From Chamaecyparis obtusa (taxonomy: Eukaryota; Streptophyta; Pinopsida; Cupressales; Cupressaceae): 64,000 nucleotides of DNA. A model generated the notes under the pieces. That model ran no database searches, was not told the DNA's origin, and saw only the letters and a program-made list of their open reading frames with translations. The stretch is from NCBI GenBank assembly GCA_027943335.1, contig BSBK01000523.1:124001-188000 (forward strand), given 5' to 3'. This document shows positions 1-11,907 of this stretch, in pieces; the stretch's first letter is position 1, and every line of letters starts with the position of its first letter. A program made the translations under genes and the position numbers.

Positions 1-205
1 ATGTGCTTGTTTCCCTTTAGGTCCCAAATTATATTTGGTTTTAGACTTGTATAGCCTTGTACAAAGGCTTGTATCCTATTTTCTAGATCATATGTGTTTT
101 AGAATGAGATACGATTTGTTGCCTTTGATCATATGTGGGAAAAGTGTTTGTGCACCTTGTTTACTTGATCTATTTTGTTTTTCGTTTGCCATTTTAGGTT
201 GTATT
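1..205 (+). other. Part of element B: first-intron region of its antisense PMD gene
   Basis: This stretch joins directly to 19870 once element A and one copy of its GTATT duplication are removed, so it is B sequence upstream of PMD exon 2. It holds three copies of the B-type leader motif: GATCATATG near 87 and 128, and ATACGATTT near 109. The open frame that begins at 35 runs across the A insertion junction and is not a gene. Confidence 0.55.
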
Positions 206-985
206 TGTGTGTGGATTTTGTGGTCAATATGAATTTGCAACACAACACTTCAATATAACATTATCTTGTTAGTTTAAATCAAATTTAAAGTAATTGAAAG
301 CCATTTAAACTAAACAAAATCATCCTATTGCTCTCTAACTAACACAAGTATGATGAGAATCTAAAGCTACTCTCAGAATTAGATCCTAAATAGTGACAAT
401 GCATGTTAGAATGAGAGATTCATATCAAATATGCAACTAAGAAATCAAATTCATTCTTAAAAGCCATTGATTCATTAACTATTAAGCAAATTGAAGTGTT
501 TTCTATTTAGCTATGAAATCAAATATGCAACATGTAAGTATGAATTCAATTAACTATATCTTTTGAGGTTTGAAAATTCATCTTTTATAGAACTTTAGAA
601 ATTTTGACGGTTGAGATGCATCCATGAGAAATGGTTGAGATGCCTCCAAATTTGATCCATGTGATGAGCTCTCATTGGTCAAAAGTGTCATTTTTGTACC
701 CTTGAGAGGTGACATGTCACTTTTAACCCTTTTTATTATTTTTTAAAATTAATTAATCTACCATGTATTTAATGAGATTGATTTAATTAAATAGGCCTAG
801 AGGTAATCAATAGGATTTTTGCTCAATTATTGATGATTAATGCTTGATTAATGAAGTTCTATTAATTTGATCAAATTTTATGAATTATGTTAATAATCAA
901 GAATCAAATTAACACAATTAGGAGTTTATCCCAAATTAGGGAAAATAGGGACTTAGGTTCTATTAGCCCAATTTTGGTGATTACA
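206..985 (-). repeat. 3' LTR of element A
   Basis: 780 bp, matching 19088-19869. On the minus strand it begins TGTAATCACC and ends CACACACA, the TG...CA form. A TATA-like CTATAAAAG lies at 581-590 on the minus strand. The polypurine tract abuts it at 986, which fixes the orientation. Confidence 0.93.
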
Positions 986-998
986 TTTGCCCCTCTTT
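986..998 (-). promoter_or_regulatory. Polypurine tract of element A
   Basis: The minus strand reads AAAGAGGGGCAAA immediately before the 3' LTR. The identical 13-mer precedes the 3' LTR of element C (59739-59751), supporting both the boundary and the common family. It primes plus-strand DNA synthesis in such elements. Confidence 0.85.
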
Positions 999-2703
999 GA
1001 ATTGCTTTGTGAACAACACATGGATTCAAAGAAAATTTGATTTAGTGCATGATTCAATAGAACTGATAGATTCAAGGAGATTTAGAGAACAACAAGAATT
1101 ACTCTAAACTCAAGTGATTTAGAGAGCAATGAGGACCACTCTGATTTTGAGGAGATTTAGAGAGCACTGAATCCACTCTGAAAGATTTAGAGAGAAGTAA
1201 AGAGAACTGCTCTAAATTCAAGAACTCTGTTGGAGCTCAAAAGTTTAGTTTATGTTTTGACTCCATATTTTGAAAATTTTCTCTAAGTGTCAAGTTTGTG
1301 ATTTGAAAATTCATTGAAAGGTGCTTAGTTTGGGTGCACGGATAAAAGAGCCTATTGATTTTCATGAGACGTCACTTGGATAGGGTGTTCATCACCTACC
1401 ATTTGACATATGTAATAGGTTTGAGGTTTCAGATTTTAGTTCTGACATGTTTTAGAAGTGGTCATTTAAGGGTGTTCCTGAAAATCTACATATGGTGTGT
1501 TTCTTGATTTTCACTGAGTGGCCCACTTTGAGTGATTGTATATTTTTCCCAGTGATTGTTCATTGCATGAAGGTTGTTGCATAATGCTATAGACATGAGA
1601 GAGAGTCATCATGCCAATTTTTAGCTCCCCATGTGCCCATTTAGTCACTTTGCCAGAGCCATTTCATTTGCAGATTGTTAAGTTTCTCTAAGTGTACCTT
1701 GTGCAGTTTTGAAGTAGCCTACTTTGAGGTCATGCAAATTGCATCCAGTCAGTGATCAGAAGGAATTGAAGGTTGATTTATGTTGTAGACATGGAAATGT
1801 TCCCCCTTAGAAATTTTTAGACCTTGGTCAATCCATTTGACCACCTTGCCCAATCGATTCCAAATCAAAATTCTACATTATTACTGTGTTTGGGTTCAAA
1901 AGGTGTCTAAGTGTTGACTTTGCAAATTAATATCGGTTGATCACTTCATCATCAAAGCTAGCTACTTGAAGTTTTTTATTCCCTATGTGAAAGTAAATCT
2001 ATCTAAGGTTTCTAATCTTGAGGTGTACATTTGGTGGGTTTGTGAAGGCAAATCCAAAAACAATTTTCTACAGATTGACAGTGCCAAGCAAAATTATTTT
2101 TGCAAAGTTGTTATTTTGAGAAGAGTTATACTTGTTTGCTGATGAAATCCAAATTGTTTTCAAGTTATTGTATTTGGGTTACCTTAATCCAATGTGGAAA
2201 CATAGGCAAACAAATGCAAAGTGGGAGAATGTGGAAGATGCCAGATCTCTGTGCTGAATAATGAACCCTTAAGTAAATGATGACTTCATGAGAGATTCTT
2301 TTTAGATTTATGAAAGATGTGGAAACATAGACAAATGAAAAGCATGTGGAGAAGAAGAAGATAAAAAAAGGTTGAATGCAAGAGCTAGTCGAATGCAAAA
2401 TGTGTGAATGCATAGCCAGTCACATTTTTAGTCGTATCTCAAAAAATACGAACTGGGTCGGGCTGAATTTTACATATGTTTGAGATAAAAGTTATGGTCC
2501 TCTAAGTACTGGTAGAAATAAAAAATCACCAATGCCTTCAAAATATTAGTCCCACATTGCTCAAGAAATGACCATTTCAAGTGTTTAAAAGATATACCAC
2601 TCACATAATGAAATGAAGAAAGAGGAGGCTCTCAAGAGTGTGCACAATTAGTGCATTGAGATGCATGCCAAAAATTAGAAAGCACTAAATTTTGCAGAAA
2701 AGT
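999..2703. other. Element A 3' region without coding
   Basis: Non-coding stretch between the polypurine tract and the 64 bp array. At about 1060-1215 a short degenerate phrase (GATTTAGAGAGCA and relatives) recurs four or five times with ACTCT-type complements between the copies, so local fold-back is possible. The rest shows no domain and only short frames full of stops. Confidence 0.5.
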
Positions 2704-3545
2704 GTAAGTCACTAACATTCAGAGATTAAGAGAATGCTTGAGTCTCTCAATTTCCAAATGCTAGTGGTCAAAGAGATAACATTTAGAGATTAAGAGAATG
2801 CTTCAGTCTCCCAATCTCCAAATGCTAGTGGTTAAGTCACTAACATTCAGAGATCTAGAGAATGCTTTAGTCTCCCAATCTCCAAATGCTAGTGGTTAAG
2901 TCACTAACATTCAGAGATCTAGAGAATGCTTCAGTCTCCCAATCTCCAAATGCTAATGGTTAAGTCACAAACATTTAGAGATTAAGAGAATGCTTCAGTC
3001 TCCCAATCTCTAAATGCTAGTGGTCAAAGAGATAACAATCAGAGATTAAGAGAATGCTTTAGTCTCCCAATCTCCAAATGCTAGTGGTTAAGTCACAAAC
3101 ATTCAGAGATCTAGAGAATGCTTCAGTCTCCCAATCTCCAAATGCTAGCGGTTAAGTCACTAACATTCAGAGATCTAGAGAATTCTTTAGTCTCCCAATC
3201 TCCAAATGCTAGCGGTTAAGTCACTAAAATTTAGAGATCTAGAGAATGCTTCAGTCTCCCAATCTCTAAATGCTAGTGGTTAAGTCATAAACATTCAGAG
3301 ATCTAGAGAATGCTTTAGTCTCCCAATCTCCAAATGCTAGCGGTTAAGTCACTAACATTCAAAGATTAAGAGAATGCTTCAGTCTCCAAATCTCCAAATG
3401 CTAGTGGTCATGGAGATAACTTTTAGAGATTAAGAGAATGCTTTAGTTTCCCAATCTCCAAATGCTAGTGGTCAAGGAGATAACATTTAGAGATTAAGAG
3501 AATGCTTCAGTCTCCCAATCTCCAAATGCTAGTGGTCAAAGAAAG
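2704..3545. repeat. Tandem array, 64 bp unit, about 13 copies, in the 3' region of element A
   Basis: The unit boundary GTTAAGTCAC recurs at 2831, 2895 and 2959, giving a period of exactly 64 bp. Two subtypes alternate irregularly: one has TTAAGTCACTAAC, the other TCAAAGAGATAAC (near 2768, 3023, 3406, 3470). Many units contain the quasi-palindrome CATTCAGAGATCTAGAGAATG. The array lies between pol and the 3' LTR, the hypervariable region of Tat elements known to give rise to satellite DNA. Confidence 0.95.
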
Positions 3546-5334
3546 GGTTAAATTGGAGCATCCAATCAGCTGATGCCACATGGCATATGTGGGGTCCACC
3601 TAGATTTAAAAGTTGCACAAAGATTTAAAAGGCCTGCATAGTCCAGACTATAGGAGAATTTTGAAATTTTCAAGAGATTGCAATTGCTCACATAAAATAA
3701 TGCTTGGAGCCTTTATTTTTATCCAAACATACACATGTTATATGTTTTCAGAAATGGGAGAAGACAAGGAATCTAATGGAAATGATTATTTTAAGTTTTA
3801 GAGAAGTGGGAAAGAGCAGTGCAAACTGGAAATTTTAAGATCAGAATCAAGTTTATTTGGGAAATGATTGCAGGAATGTGGATCAGTTGAAGAGAATCAG
3901 TGGCAGATCAGGTGTAGAGGAATATTGGAGATATTTTGATGCTAAGTGGACAGCTGTCAGTTCTGTGTAACTGACCTCCTTTTGTTATATCTTTGGTTTT
4001 TCTCTCAATTTCAAAGGATGTTGAAAATTTACTATAAGGAGAAGGCTTAGAATCTATTGTTGAACTTCTTGGGATGTTTTTCAGATTTGGAAACGTATTG
4101 GCATAGTGAAACTCTACTAGAATACAATAGAATTCCCTTGCATATCTGTGTTGTCTTTTTGTCTGAATTCTATAGCTTTTGTGTGTTGAATCTACAAGGC
4201 AGTTTTAATGCACCATTTATAAGGTATTTTTGAATTTAGTCTTTAGTTCCTTTCAAGGAAAGGGTAAAATCTTTAGGTTAATTTATCAAAGCTCATAATT
4301 TCTACAAGAATTTGATGATTAAATGTGTTTAAGAGAGGGTGATTTGTAAGGCACTTCACCTGGGTTCTATTTGTATTTCATTTAGAATATTTATGTAGAT
4401 GTATGTTTCTTTGTCTGACTCTCTACCCTAGGATAAGGCACTAGTATATCCTCAATTTGCAGGATTTCACCATCAACTAAAACTTAAAAGATTATTTACT
4501 TTTCATGTATGTTTGGAAGAACAGATAAGAATATGTTTGTATCAAGGATATAAACTAGTGTTATGATCCTTTGAAGAAGTAGATCTAAGATAGGTACACC
4601 TGCCTGTAGCCAATAGCTCAAAGTGAAGAAGGACTTGGTCCTTGTTAATTAGTCATTTCTTGTGTGAATCAAGATCTAGGAATCAGAGAATTCTATCTAA
4701 GCACTTAGGGCTATGTTTAAGGATTCAGCAAGAAAATGTACTAACAAACTCTGAACTTGATCGAACAAAATCCTACATGATTCGAAATTCATCAATTTTG
4801 AACTTGATTGAACGAGAATTGACCATATCGATTCCGAGCTTGGTTGAACACAAATTGATAAGAGATTAAGATAGAAATTTTTAGTTAAATTTGATTTCAG
4901 TAACTGATCATGATGACAAATAACCAATTTGATTTGAAGGGATGAAATTGATCAATGTCAGAAAGATTAACAACATCAACTTGATTGAAGATAATCATCA
5001 TGCTCTTGGTGTTCAAAAATTTGATTTAAATTCTAGTATGATAATGCTCCCTCAAGATCGAAATCAAAATAAATTTAGATAAAATCAATGTTTTCAAGCA
5101 TTTAAGAGATATTACAGTGATTGAAATGGATCCGGATAAATTACAAATTGTTTAGAAAGTGTTAGAAATTGATTAGGATCAATTTTAGTGTCAAAGAAAC
5201 ACTATTTGACTAAGAAAATATGAGGGTTGACCAAGTTTGACTAGTGATTGACCAATATCCTAGTTTGAAAATTTGACCTTACTTGGATTGTGAGGAGTGG
5301 CAATCAGATGTCCACCATATGCCATTTTTATTTT
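3546..5334. other. Element A 3' region, unassigned
   Basis: No recognisable domain on either strand. At 4745-4860 a phrase like GAACTTGATYGAAC recurs three times about 50 bp apart. PMD exons 1 and 2, expected here by comparison with elements B and C, are not visible, so the 5' half of the antisense gene has been lost or replaced. The short frames at 3613-3801, 4642-4869 and 4697-4927 resemble nothing I know. Confidence 0.4.
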
Positions 5335-6349
5335 AGTATAAGTATCTTATCAGTCATACCAGGTACATTATGGAGAGATTTCTAGTCACATGGGTGATAC
5401 AACAATATGGACAGGTGTAGGGCATGCCCTAGGAGATAGTTGTATATTCTCATATTAGAGATGAGGAGGTACAATGGGGGTCTCGACTGATCTATGAGAC
5501 TTCACTTCATGAGATATATTAGATGGTACTAGTGCCCTGAGATTATCTGCAAGAGGTGACAGATGGTGGAATTACAAATGGGTTGCACACCCATTATTCT
5601 CAGCATCCATTTCCTCAGTTTAATTCTCCAGATGAGATCGCTCCTTGCCTTGAGGATGCGCTATATTATGATCCTTTTGATAAGGGTGGTGGCAAAGGCC
5701 AAGCTTCTAGAGGTGGTGATAGAGGGAGAGGTAGACAAAGAGATTGTGATGGTGCCACAGAGGAGGTGGGGGGGGGAAGGAGATGGAGGAGGAGGTGGGA
5801 GACGATGGGCACCTAGTGGGGATGATAGCCAAAAGAGTAATTAGAGGAGAGTCTAGGTACACCCACCACAAAGAGATACATGCCCACTATTACACAAAGA
5901 TCAGCATGCTTAGTAGTAGAGAGTAGCAGCAGGGGTAGTGGTAGCAGAGGAGGAGATCAACAGGCTCTTAGGGATCCTTTGACAGGTGGTGACGAAGATC
6001 CATTATCACGTTGTGAGTAGGAAAAAGCAACATTACTCTTGAGGTGGAAACACTGAGAGCATGCCTGGCCAAGTGAGATACACATCTTTCAAATCTTCAA
6101 GGTGATAGGGACCAATAACTAGTAGTCCTTAGAGCTCAGAGGGATAGATTTGCACATACAGCCACCCATCAGTGACAAAGGGCTACGTATTATTTTGTAT
6201 TGTATCATGCTACTATATTTTCTTCATAGAGAACTCCATTATATTTGGCCATTACACAATAGTCTGAGGGTTCCATTCCTCCACCTATTCTAGGAAGAGT
6301 GGATGCGCCCCCTCCCGATCCTCCACAAGAGGATGATAACGCTAGCTAA
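5335..6349 (+). pseudogene. PMD (plant mobile domain) gene remnant, antisense to element A
   Basis: This is the C-terminal part only. Near 5368 the frame reads MERFLVTWVIQQYGQ, then IRDEEVQWG, matching the corresponding part of the copy in element B (VIERFIHTQVIRKFGF at about 21957, RDDEVD). It continues through a Gly/Arg-rich tract (5683-5800) and ends in a Pro-rich tail before a TAA at 6347. Several in-frame stops are present. PMD proteins occur both as host proteins of the MAIN/MAIL type and as passengers in plant transposons. The orientation opposite to gag-pol is the same as in elements B and C. Confidence 0.7.
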
Positions 6350-6506
6350 AAGTGATACTTTTTGTATAGTTCTCATTTTTTTGTATCACACAGACTCTAT
6401 TGTATCCCATTGATATATCTTGTATTATGTACCATTTTTTATTGATGTACATTATGATATCTTTTGGAATTTTTATACTGATACACTAATGCTTTGCTTC
6501 ATTTAT

Positions 6507-7536
6507 TGATGCAGGGGCATCCTTGGATCCTGAAGATCGTGGCAGTCTTGGTAACTGTCTGGTGGAGTTTGCTTAATTGGCTGGTGATCTTAGTAGAAGA
6601 TTGGAGTTTCTCAGTCTTTGGTGATAGTTCTTAGTCGAAGTCTGTTTGGCTTCATTGATGGAGCTCGGTGGTCATGGTAAAGGTTTTTAGTTGGATGTAC
6701 CGATGGAGCTCATTAGATGATGGTCACTCTGTGACTTGGTGTTTCTGGTGCTTGGTGCTTGGTTACCGATGGGGTCTTGGCGTTTATTATTGGCGCTCGG
6801 TGTTCTTGCTGACTAACTTGTGTGTTTGGATGAATCAGCTTGGCTGATTGGTGCATTTAATTTGGGTCGCGCTCCTCAAGTTATGGATTGACCGTTGGAC
6901 GTGTGGGGACCTAGATCTGGCATGTTGCATTCCCCTATGTGGATTTGGATGCTGCCATGATGAATTAATTATTGGAAGGCTATGTGAGAGCCGAATGATG
7001 TTTCATTTAATATTTGTCTATCTTTGGAAGCCAACTGGGTTTTGGGATTTATTTGTTTGTAAAGCTGACTTGTGGCTGAAGATTAGTATTGAAGGAGTGC
7101 TTGGGTAGTTGTTTAGGGGTAGATTTGGTAGACATCTGGAGAGACAGAGTATATTTGGAAGGTTTAAAGAAGTAGAAGAAGTGTAGTAGAGTTAGTAGCT
7201 TGCAAGCTTAGGAACAAGAAGATGGCTTGGTGGCTTGCGAGCACAAGTTTAGATCTTTCTTGGAGTACCTACCAGTGTCCTATTATGTTACAGACCTAGG
7301 CTATCTGAGAAGTGTGTTGAATCCAGCGTGATCTTGCTAAACTATTGCAATCTTTGATGTATTTGACCATAACTGAGAAGGCCTTACAACTTGACATGTC
7401 GCTTGTAAGCTTGGTTATTGATCAATAAAGAAGATTTTGATTCTATATTGTGTTTTGTTGTGTTATTCTGCATTGTTGGTGTTTGGTTGCAAGTTTGGAT
7501 AGTCCTTAGTTGGATCCTCCTTTCTTGAATGCATCA
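6507..7536 (+). mobile_element. Solo LTR, chromovirus type, inserted in element A
   Basis: 1030 bp, starting TGATGCAGG and ending TGCATCA (7 bp terminal inverted repeats), flanked by TTTAT at 6502-6506 and 7537-7541. It shares ends and internal phrases with the LTRs of element D, such as GTGCATTTAATTTGGGTC, GGACCTAGATCTGG and AAGGCCTTACA. No internal region is present. It comes from a longer-LTR relative of D. The small frame at 6848-7108 lies inside it and is spurious. Confidence 0.88.
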
Positions 7537-7541
7537 TTTAT

Positions 7542-9422
7542 GCTCTGATACTTTGTATACTCTGATTCATTGATATTGTGATGCTTGGTATCTTTTTGAT
7601 ATATTGATGATTCATGATATTGATGCCCTACTTTGATTTTTGTTGCTTACATATGATGTTCTCTAATTTATGCACATGTGTTGTAATATTTGATGTATTT
7701 CTCATGTTTTAGATATCGATCTTATGTTTATACTTGGTCATGATGATTAGATTAGATAGATGATGATGTATTGGCATCATGATATTAATTCACTGATATA
7801 TACGCATATTTTTTTTTATGTTTTTTACTGCTTTATGGATGTATGAATGCAGACTTATGTGATGCTTTATGATAATGTACTTCTTTTTACTTTTATGCAT
7901 GCACATGTATGGATGAGATGTAATGTGATGCAATGTATGGACATCTCACTTTTATTTATGTATGGATGATTATGCAGGTGTATTTATGGTACTGACGTGA
8001 TTATGTAGGTGATAGATATCAGTGATAAATACTCAGTCATTTCATTTAAGTTTTTATGCTGATATGATGTACTTGGTCAAACTTGGAAAATGGTTATGTT
8101 TTTTGGAATTTTCAGTTATATTGATGTTTATTTAATTAAATTCACACATTCATGTTGATGCAATTTAAAATGAATGCAACTATTTTAAAATGAATGCAAT
8201 TTAAAATGAATTTCAATGCAACTAACACATGAAATGCATATAAAATGAATCTAATGCAAATTAATATGAAAATGCAACTAAAATGAATCTAATGCAATTA
8301 AAAATGAAATGCACCTAGACTAAGACACCTAGGATAGTCACTATTTATTCAAAGTGAGTCTATTATCACCATAGAGTGTTTATAATTGGGACCTCATAGG
8401 TTAGTATAATTTTCACTAATAGATTTTACAATCATGAAAATATGAATACTTCCCTCTCTTTTGTCATGTCGAAAGTTAACCTAAACATTAAAGCATATAG
8501 GCTAGAATTTTTTGTCAGTTACTTCCTATTGATATAAACTTGCTCTATTCTTGTGCAAAATATATATATACCTGCAATGACCTTTTATTTTATATTCATA
8601 TCCTTGGGTATTTCCTTGAATTTTTATGCACCTTACTAGGAAGTAGCTTTCATTTTAGTTTAAAAAATGCAAGAAAATAAATCCAACCTAAATATAGCTT
8701 TCATAGGAAACATGTCGAGGTATACGTGGCATTCCAATCATGATGGAGGCACTTATCATAGACACCCATTTCCTATAATCACCTTAGATCATCAAATTTA
8801 TTACCACAAACAGAAGACAAAGAAAATGTTATGCCCCTAGACCTTGTTTCTCTAGTCCATTTTTAGACATCATCGAGTCACTCAAGGAAACATAAAAATC
8901 ATAAATTAATAATAAGAAAAACTAAGAAAATCATGATTCTTTCATTGTAGTTTCCCTAATTAAGACTAGTGTGTTTACTTCAAGAATATACAGATGTGAT
9001 TAGAGTGTTTAGGAACACATTTGATTAATTTGCAAACAGACGTAGAAATTATTATCAATCATAAAAAATTCTTTTAATCAATGGATGCCTCACCTGTTTA
9101 GTGTTTAGAAACACCTTTATCATCATAAAGTAGTGTTTAGGAACACTTTTTAGGTCCAAGTATTAAGAAATTCTATTGTTGGTGGTATCAAGAAATACAT
9201 TTGTTTTCATAGTTTAACGTCTATTGTAGACTAGGGATAAATGACACCCTAGCAGAAAGTCTTAATAGAGACTTTGCAATATGCATGACTTTGATCATTG
9301 CCCCCTATGAAAGTGGTTTACGTCGGGCCTTAATGTCGATAGATTCCATCCTTAGGAAGATACAATTTTTTGATAGTATGCTTTAGGATTTGACTTGTCA
9401 CAAAAGTGACTGAAAAATATGT
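7542..9422. other. Element A post-PMD and post-pol non-coding region
   Basis: Collinear with 22883-24810 of element B; for example GATAGTCACT with downstream TCATGAAAATATGAATACT at about 8333-8450 matches about 23565-23680. The sequence is AT-rich with runs of GATATTGATG and GAATGCAA type simple repeats (7560-8320). It has no credible reading frame. It holds the hairpin series at 9005-9146. Confidence 0.6.
9005..9146 (-). repeat. Three short GTGTT...AACAC hairpins after pol in element A
   Basis: GTGTTTAGGAACAC at 9005-9018 and 9133-9146 and GTGTTTAGAAACAC at 9101-9114 each form a 5 bp stem with a 4-nt loop. Equivalent hairpins occur at the same relative place in element B (24373-24522) and element C (55436-55502). 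Confidence 0.75.
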
Positions 9423-9807
9423 ACAAACTGAGCTTTACATCGGCCAAGCATTCAAGCATTGTCTTGATAAATAGAACGTTTATTATAAGTAGCACCTATT
9501 TACCAAGTTTTCACCACTTGGCCAATTTTTTTTAATTTTTTCTATCATGGCACCTATTTACCAAGTTTTCACCAAGACACTTTTTCTCTTTTCCAAAATT
9601 TTTGTACTTTTTCTTTTTTTTAGACTCACCAAGGTGCCTGTTTACTAGGTTTTAATTGAGATAGTCATTTTTTTAGGACTTTTTCCATTTTTTAATATTT
9701 TTTCAAGATCAATATTTACTATTTTTTCTTTTTCTCAGGAACTTTTTCTTCTTTTTTTGTACTTTTTTAGGAACTCTTTTCACTATACAGGTGCTATGTC
9801 AAGAATG
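9423..9807 (-). other. Conserved A-rich repeated box just after the pol stop, element A
   Basis: On the minus strand this is A-rich DNA carrying repeated phrases like GGTGAAAACTTGGTAAATAG. The phrases occur at 9497-9520, 9550-9575 and, degenerate, at 9628-9655. The same box follows pol in B (24811-25130) and in C (55028-55275). No protein is encoded; it behaves as a conserved untranslated module. Confidence 0.65.
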
Positions 9808-11190
9808 TCAGGCATAAAACCTTTTCAGATGTATAGTGTTGATTGGATCTAGTAAAACATCTCCCTCAGGTGTAGGCAATTGATAGGCTCCTAATCCAAA
9901 TGATGTTGTGATGACAAAGAGACCCGGCTAATTAAGTTCAAATTTTCCCTTTTGTTCTCAATTTTGCTAATTTTTTGGATTTTCTCTTAGAACTAGATCT
10001 CGTACCTAAAAACTTCTTGGTTTCACTTTCTTGTTGTATCCTCTTGACATTATCTTTTGATATACTTTGAGATGATCAAACGCCTGTTGCCTACACTCAT
10101 CTAGCAATTCTAGTTCTTGTAGTTTAGAGATTCTATAACCCTCATCAGTGACTAGATGTTTCAATGATACCCTCAGTGATGGAATCTCTACTTCAAGTGG
10201 TACTACTGCCTCTAATCCATAAACTAGTGTAAAGGGAGTTGGACCAGTTGGTGTTCTGATGCTAGTGCGGTAGGCCCAGAATGCTGGATTTATTTGTAAA
10301 TGTTAGTCCCTTCCTAATTTATTCACTGTTCGATGTAAGATTTTCAATATGGTTTTTTTTTATGCCTCAGCTTGTTCATTACCTTGAGGGTAATAGATCG
10401 AGAAATAATGCTGAGTGATTTTGAACTAAAGAAACAAGTCATCTATTTCTTTGTTTTTAAATTGGCCCCCATTGTCAATCACAATCAACGAGGATATTCC
10501 ATATCGATAGATGATATAGTTCACAATAAACACTAAAATTTGTTTTCTTGTTTCATTAGACATTGACACAACTTCCACCCATTTTGTAAAATACTCAATA
10601 GAAATAATGATGTATTTGTGTCCATTTGATAAATTTGGGTAGATGTGTCCAACTAGATCAAAGGCCCATTGCTGGAATGGCCAATGTGTCATGAAAGGAA
10701 TTAGCTCCCTAGCCGGAGCATGGATTAGATTGTCGTGGACTTGGAATTTTTTACGTGTTTTAGAATACTGGATAGCATCTTTTTCCATTGTGGCCCAGTG
10801 ATATACTACCCTTAAGAGTTTCTTGGTGAATGAAAAGCCATTTGAGTGTGACCCACACACAACTTCATGAACTTCCTTTAATGCATGATTAAACTCTTCT
10901 TTTTATAAACACCTAAGAAGCGTACCATCTAGACCATGTATATACAAGTCATTAGCGATGATTATATAATGCAATGGTGCTCTTATAAGGAATCTCTTTT
11001 CATATCTTTAATAGATTTCATGGATTCTTTGGTCTTTTAGGTAAGAGTAGATATGGGCGTATTTAGATAAAAATTGAGTTTCAATGGCACAAATAATGTG
11101 AGATTCGGGTGAGTCATAGGCTAGGAAGGGGAGTTCTTCCACTAGGAAATCATAATAAAATTGATGTTCTTCAAGTTGTAACATTGATGC
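9808..11190 (-). pseudogene. Integrase region of element A pol
   Basis: The frame down from about 10860 shows GSHSNG, then a zinc-binding area whose cysteines are lost, then the catalytic core: WAFDLVG with the first Asp, VIDNGGQF with the second Asp, and GNEQAEA with the Glu, so the DDE triad survives. Downstream are WAYRTSIRTPTG and the terminal IHLKRFYA followed by the stop at 9808-9810. Stops interrupt the core after GGQFKNKEIDDLFL and elsewhere. Integrase inserts the element cDNA into the genome. No chromodomain follows, unlike element D. Confidence 0.85.
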
Positions 11191-11895
11191 TCAAGTATCC
11201 ATCACATCTGCTACTCTATTTTCTAATCTTGGAATTTGCTCAAATGTGATGAAGACAAAATATTTATTCAAGTCATCCACCATTATTTTATAAGGCATTG
11301 GCTTATCATATTTTGTCAGATAATCACTATTTACCTTATTGATAATGAGATGTGAATTTCCATAGATGTGTAATCCAATGATTTTCCACTCTATTGAAAG
11401 CTTTAGTCCATTTACTAGAGATTCATACTCCACTATGTTGTTTTTACATGGAAATATCATTTTACATGCCTTTGGAATTTTATATCCTTGTGGTGTAATG
11501 AATAAGCATCCAGCTCCTGATCCTTGTTGTCTGAAAGAGCCATCAAAATACATTTTCCATGAGTGTTCTATTAAGTGCATAATGGCTTCATTAGGGAATT
11601 CAACATGTAATGGCACACCATCTGTTAATGGTATTTCAACAATTTGATCAGTTATCACTTGTCCTTTAATGGATTTTCTATCAACATATTCAATGTTGAA
11701 TTCACTTAGAACCAAGACCCACTTCGCTAGTCTTTCTGTCAGTGTTTCTTTACCCAACAGATATTTAAGTAGATCTATCTTAGCCACTAGCTTCACCTTA
11801 TGTGCTACCATGTAATGCCTGAGCTTTTGAGATGCAAACACTATTGCTAAGCATGCTTTTTCAATCATGGAATAGTTCAACTCATATGTGACCAA
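11191..11895 (-). pseudogene. RNase H plus second (archaeal-like) RNase H of element A
   Basis: A 234-codon open stretch. The first half is the end of the standard gypsy RNase H (ELNYSMIEKACLAIVFASQK, then LRHYM and the connection region). After a linker comes a second RNase H: MYFDGSFRQQGSG (first acidic residue), NNIVEYESLVNGLK (Glu), IYGNSHLIINKVN, where the usual Asp of GDS is Asn. The duplicated RNase H is a hallmark of Tat-lineage elements. RNase H removes RNA from the RNA-DNA hybrid during reverse transcription. Confidence 0.85.
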
Positions 11896-11907
11896 AGTTC
11901 TGCTGAT

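Noticed and set aside
35..232. 65-codon open frame
   Set aside because: It crosses the junction between element B and the LTR of element A, so it was created by the insertion.
2704..3545. Regular array reminiscent of CRISPR
   Set aside because: The whole 64 bp unit is repeated with no unique spacers, and the context is a plant retrotransposon 3' region.
5563..5844. 93-codon frame overlapping the PMD tail
   Set aside because: It is one base out of the PMD frame; the homologous frame is the one starting near 5556, with the Gly/Arg-rich tract.
6848..7108. 86-codon open frame
   Set aside because: Lies wholly inside the solo LTR 6507-7536 and shows no domain.
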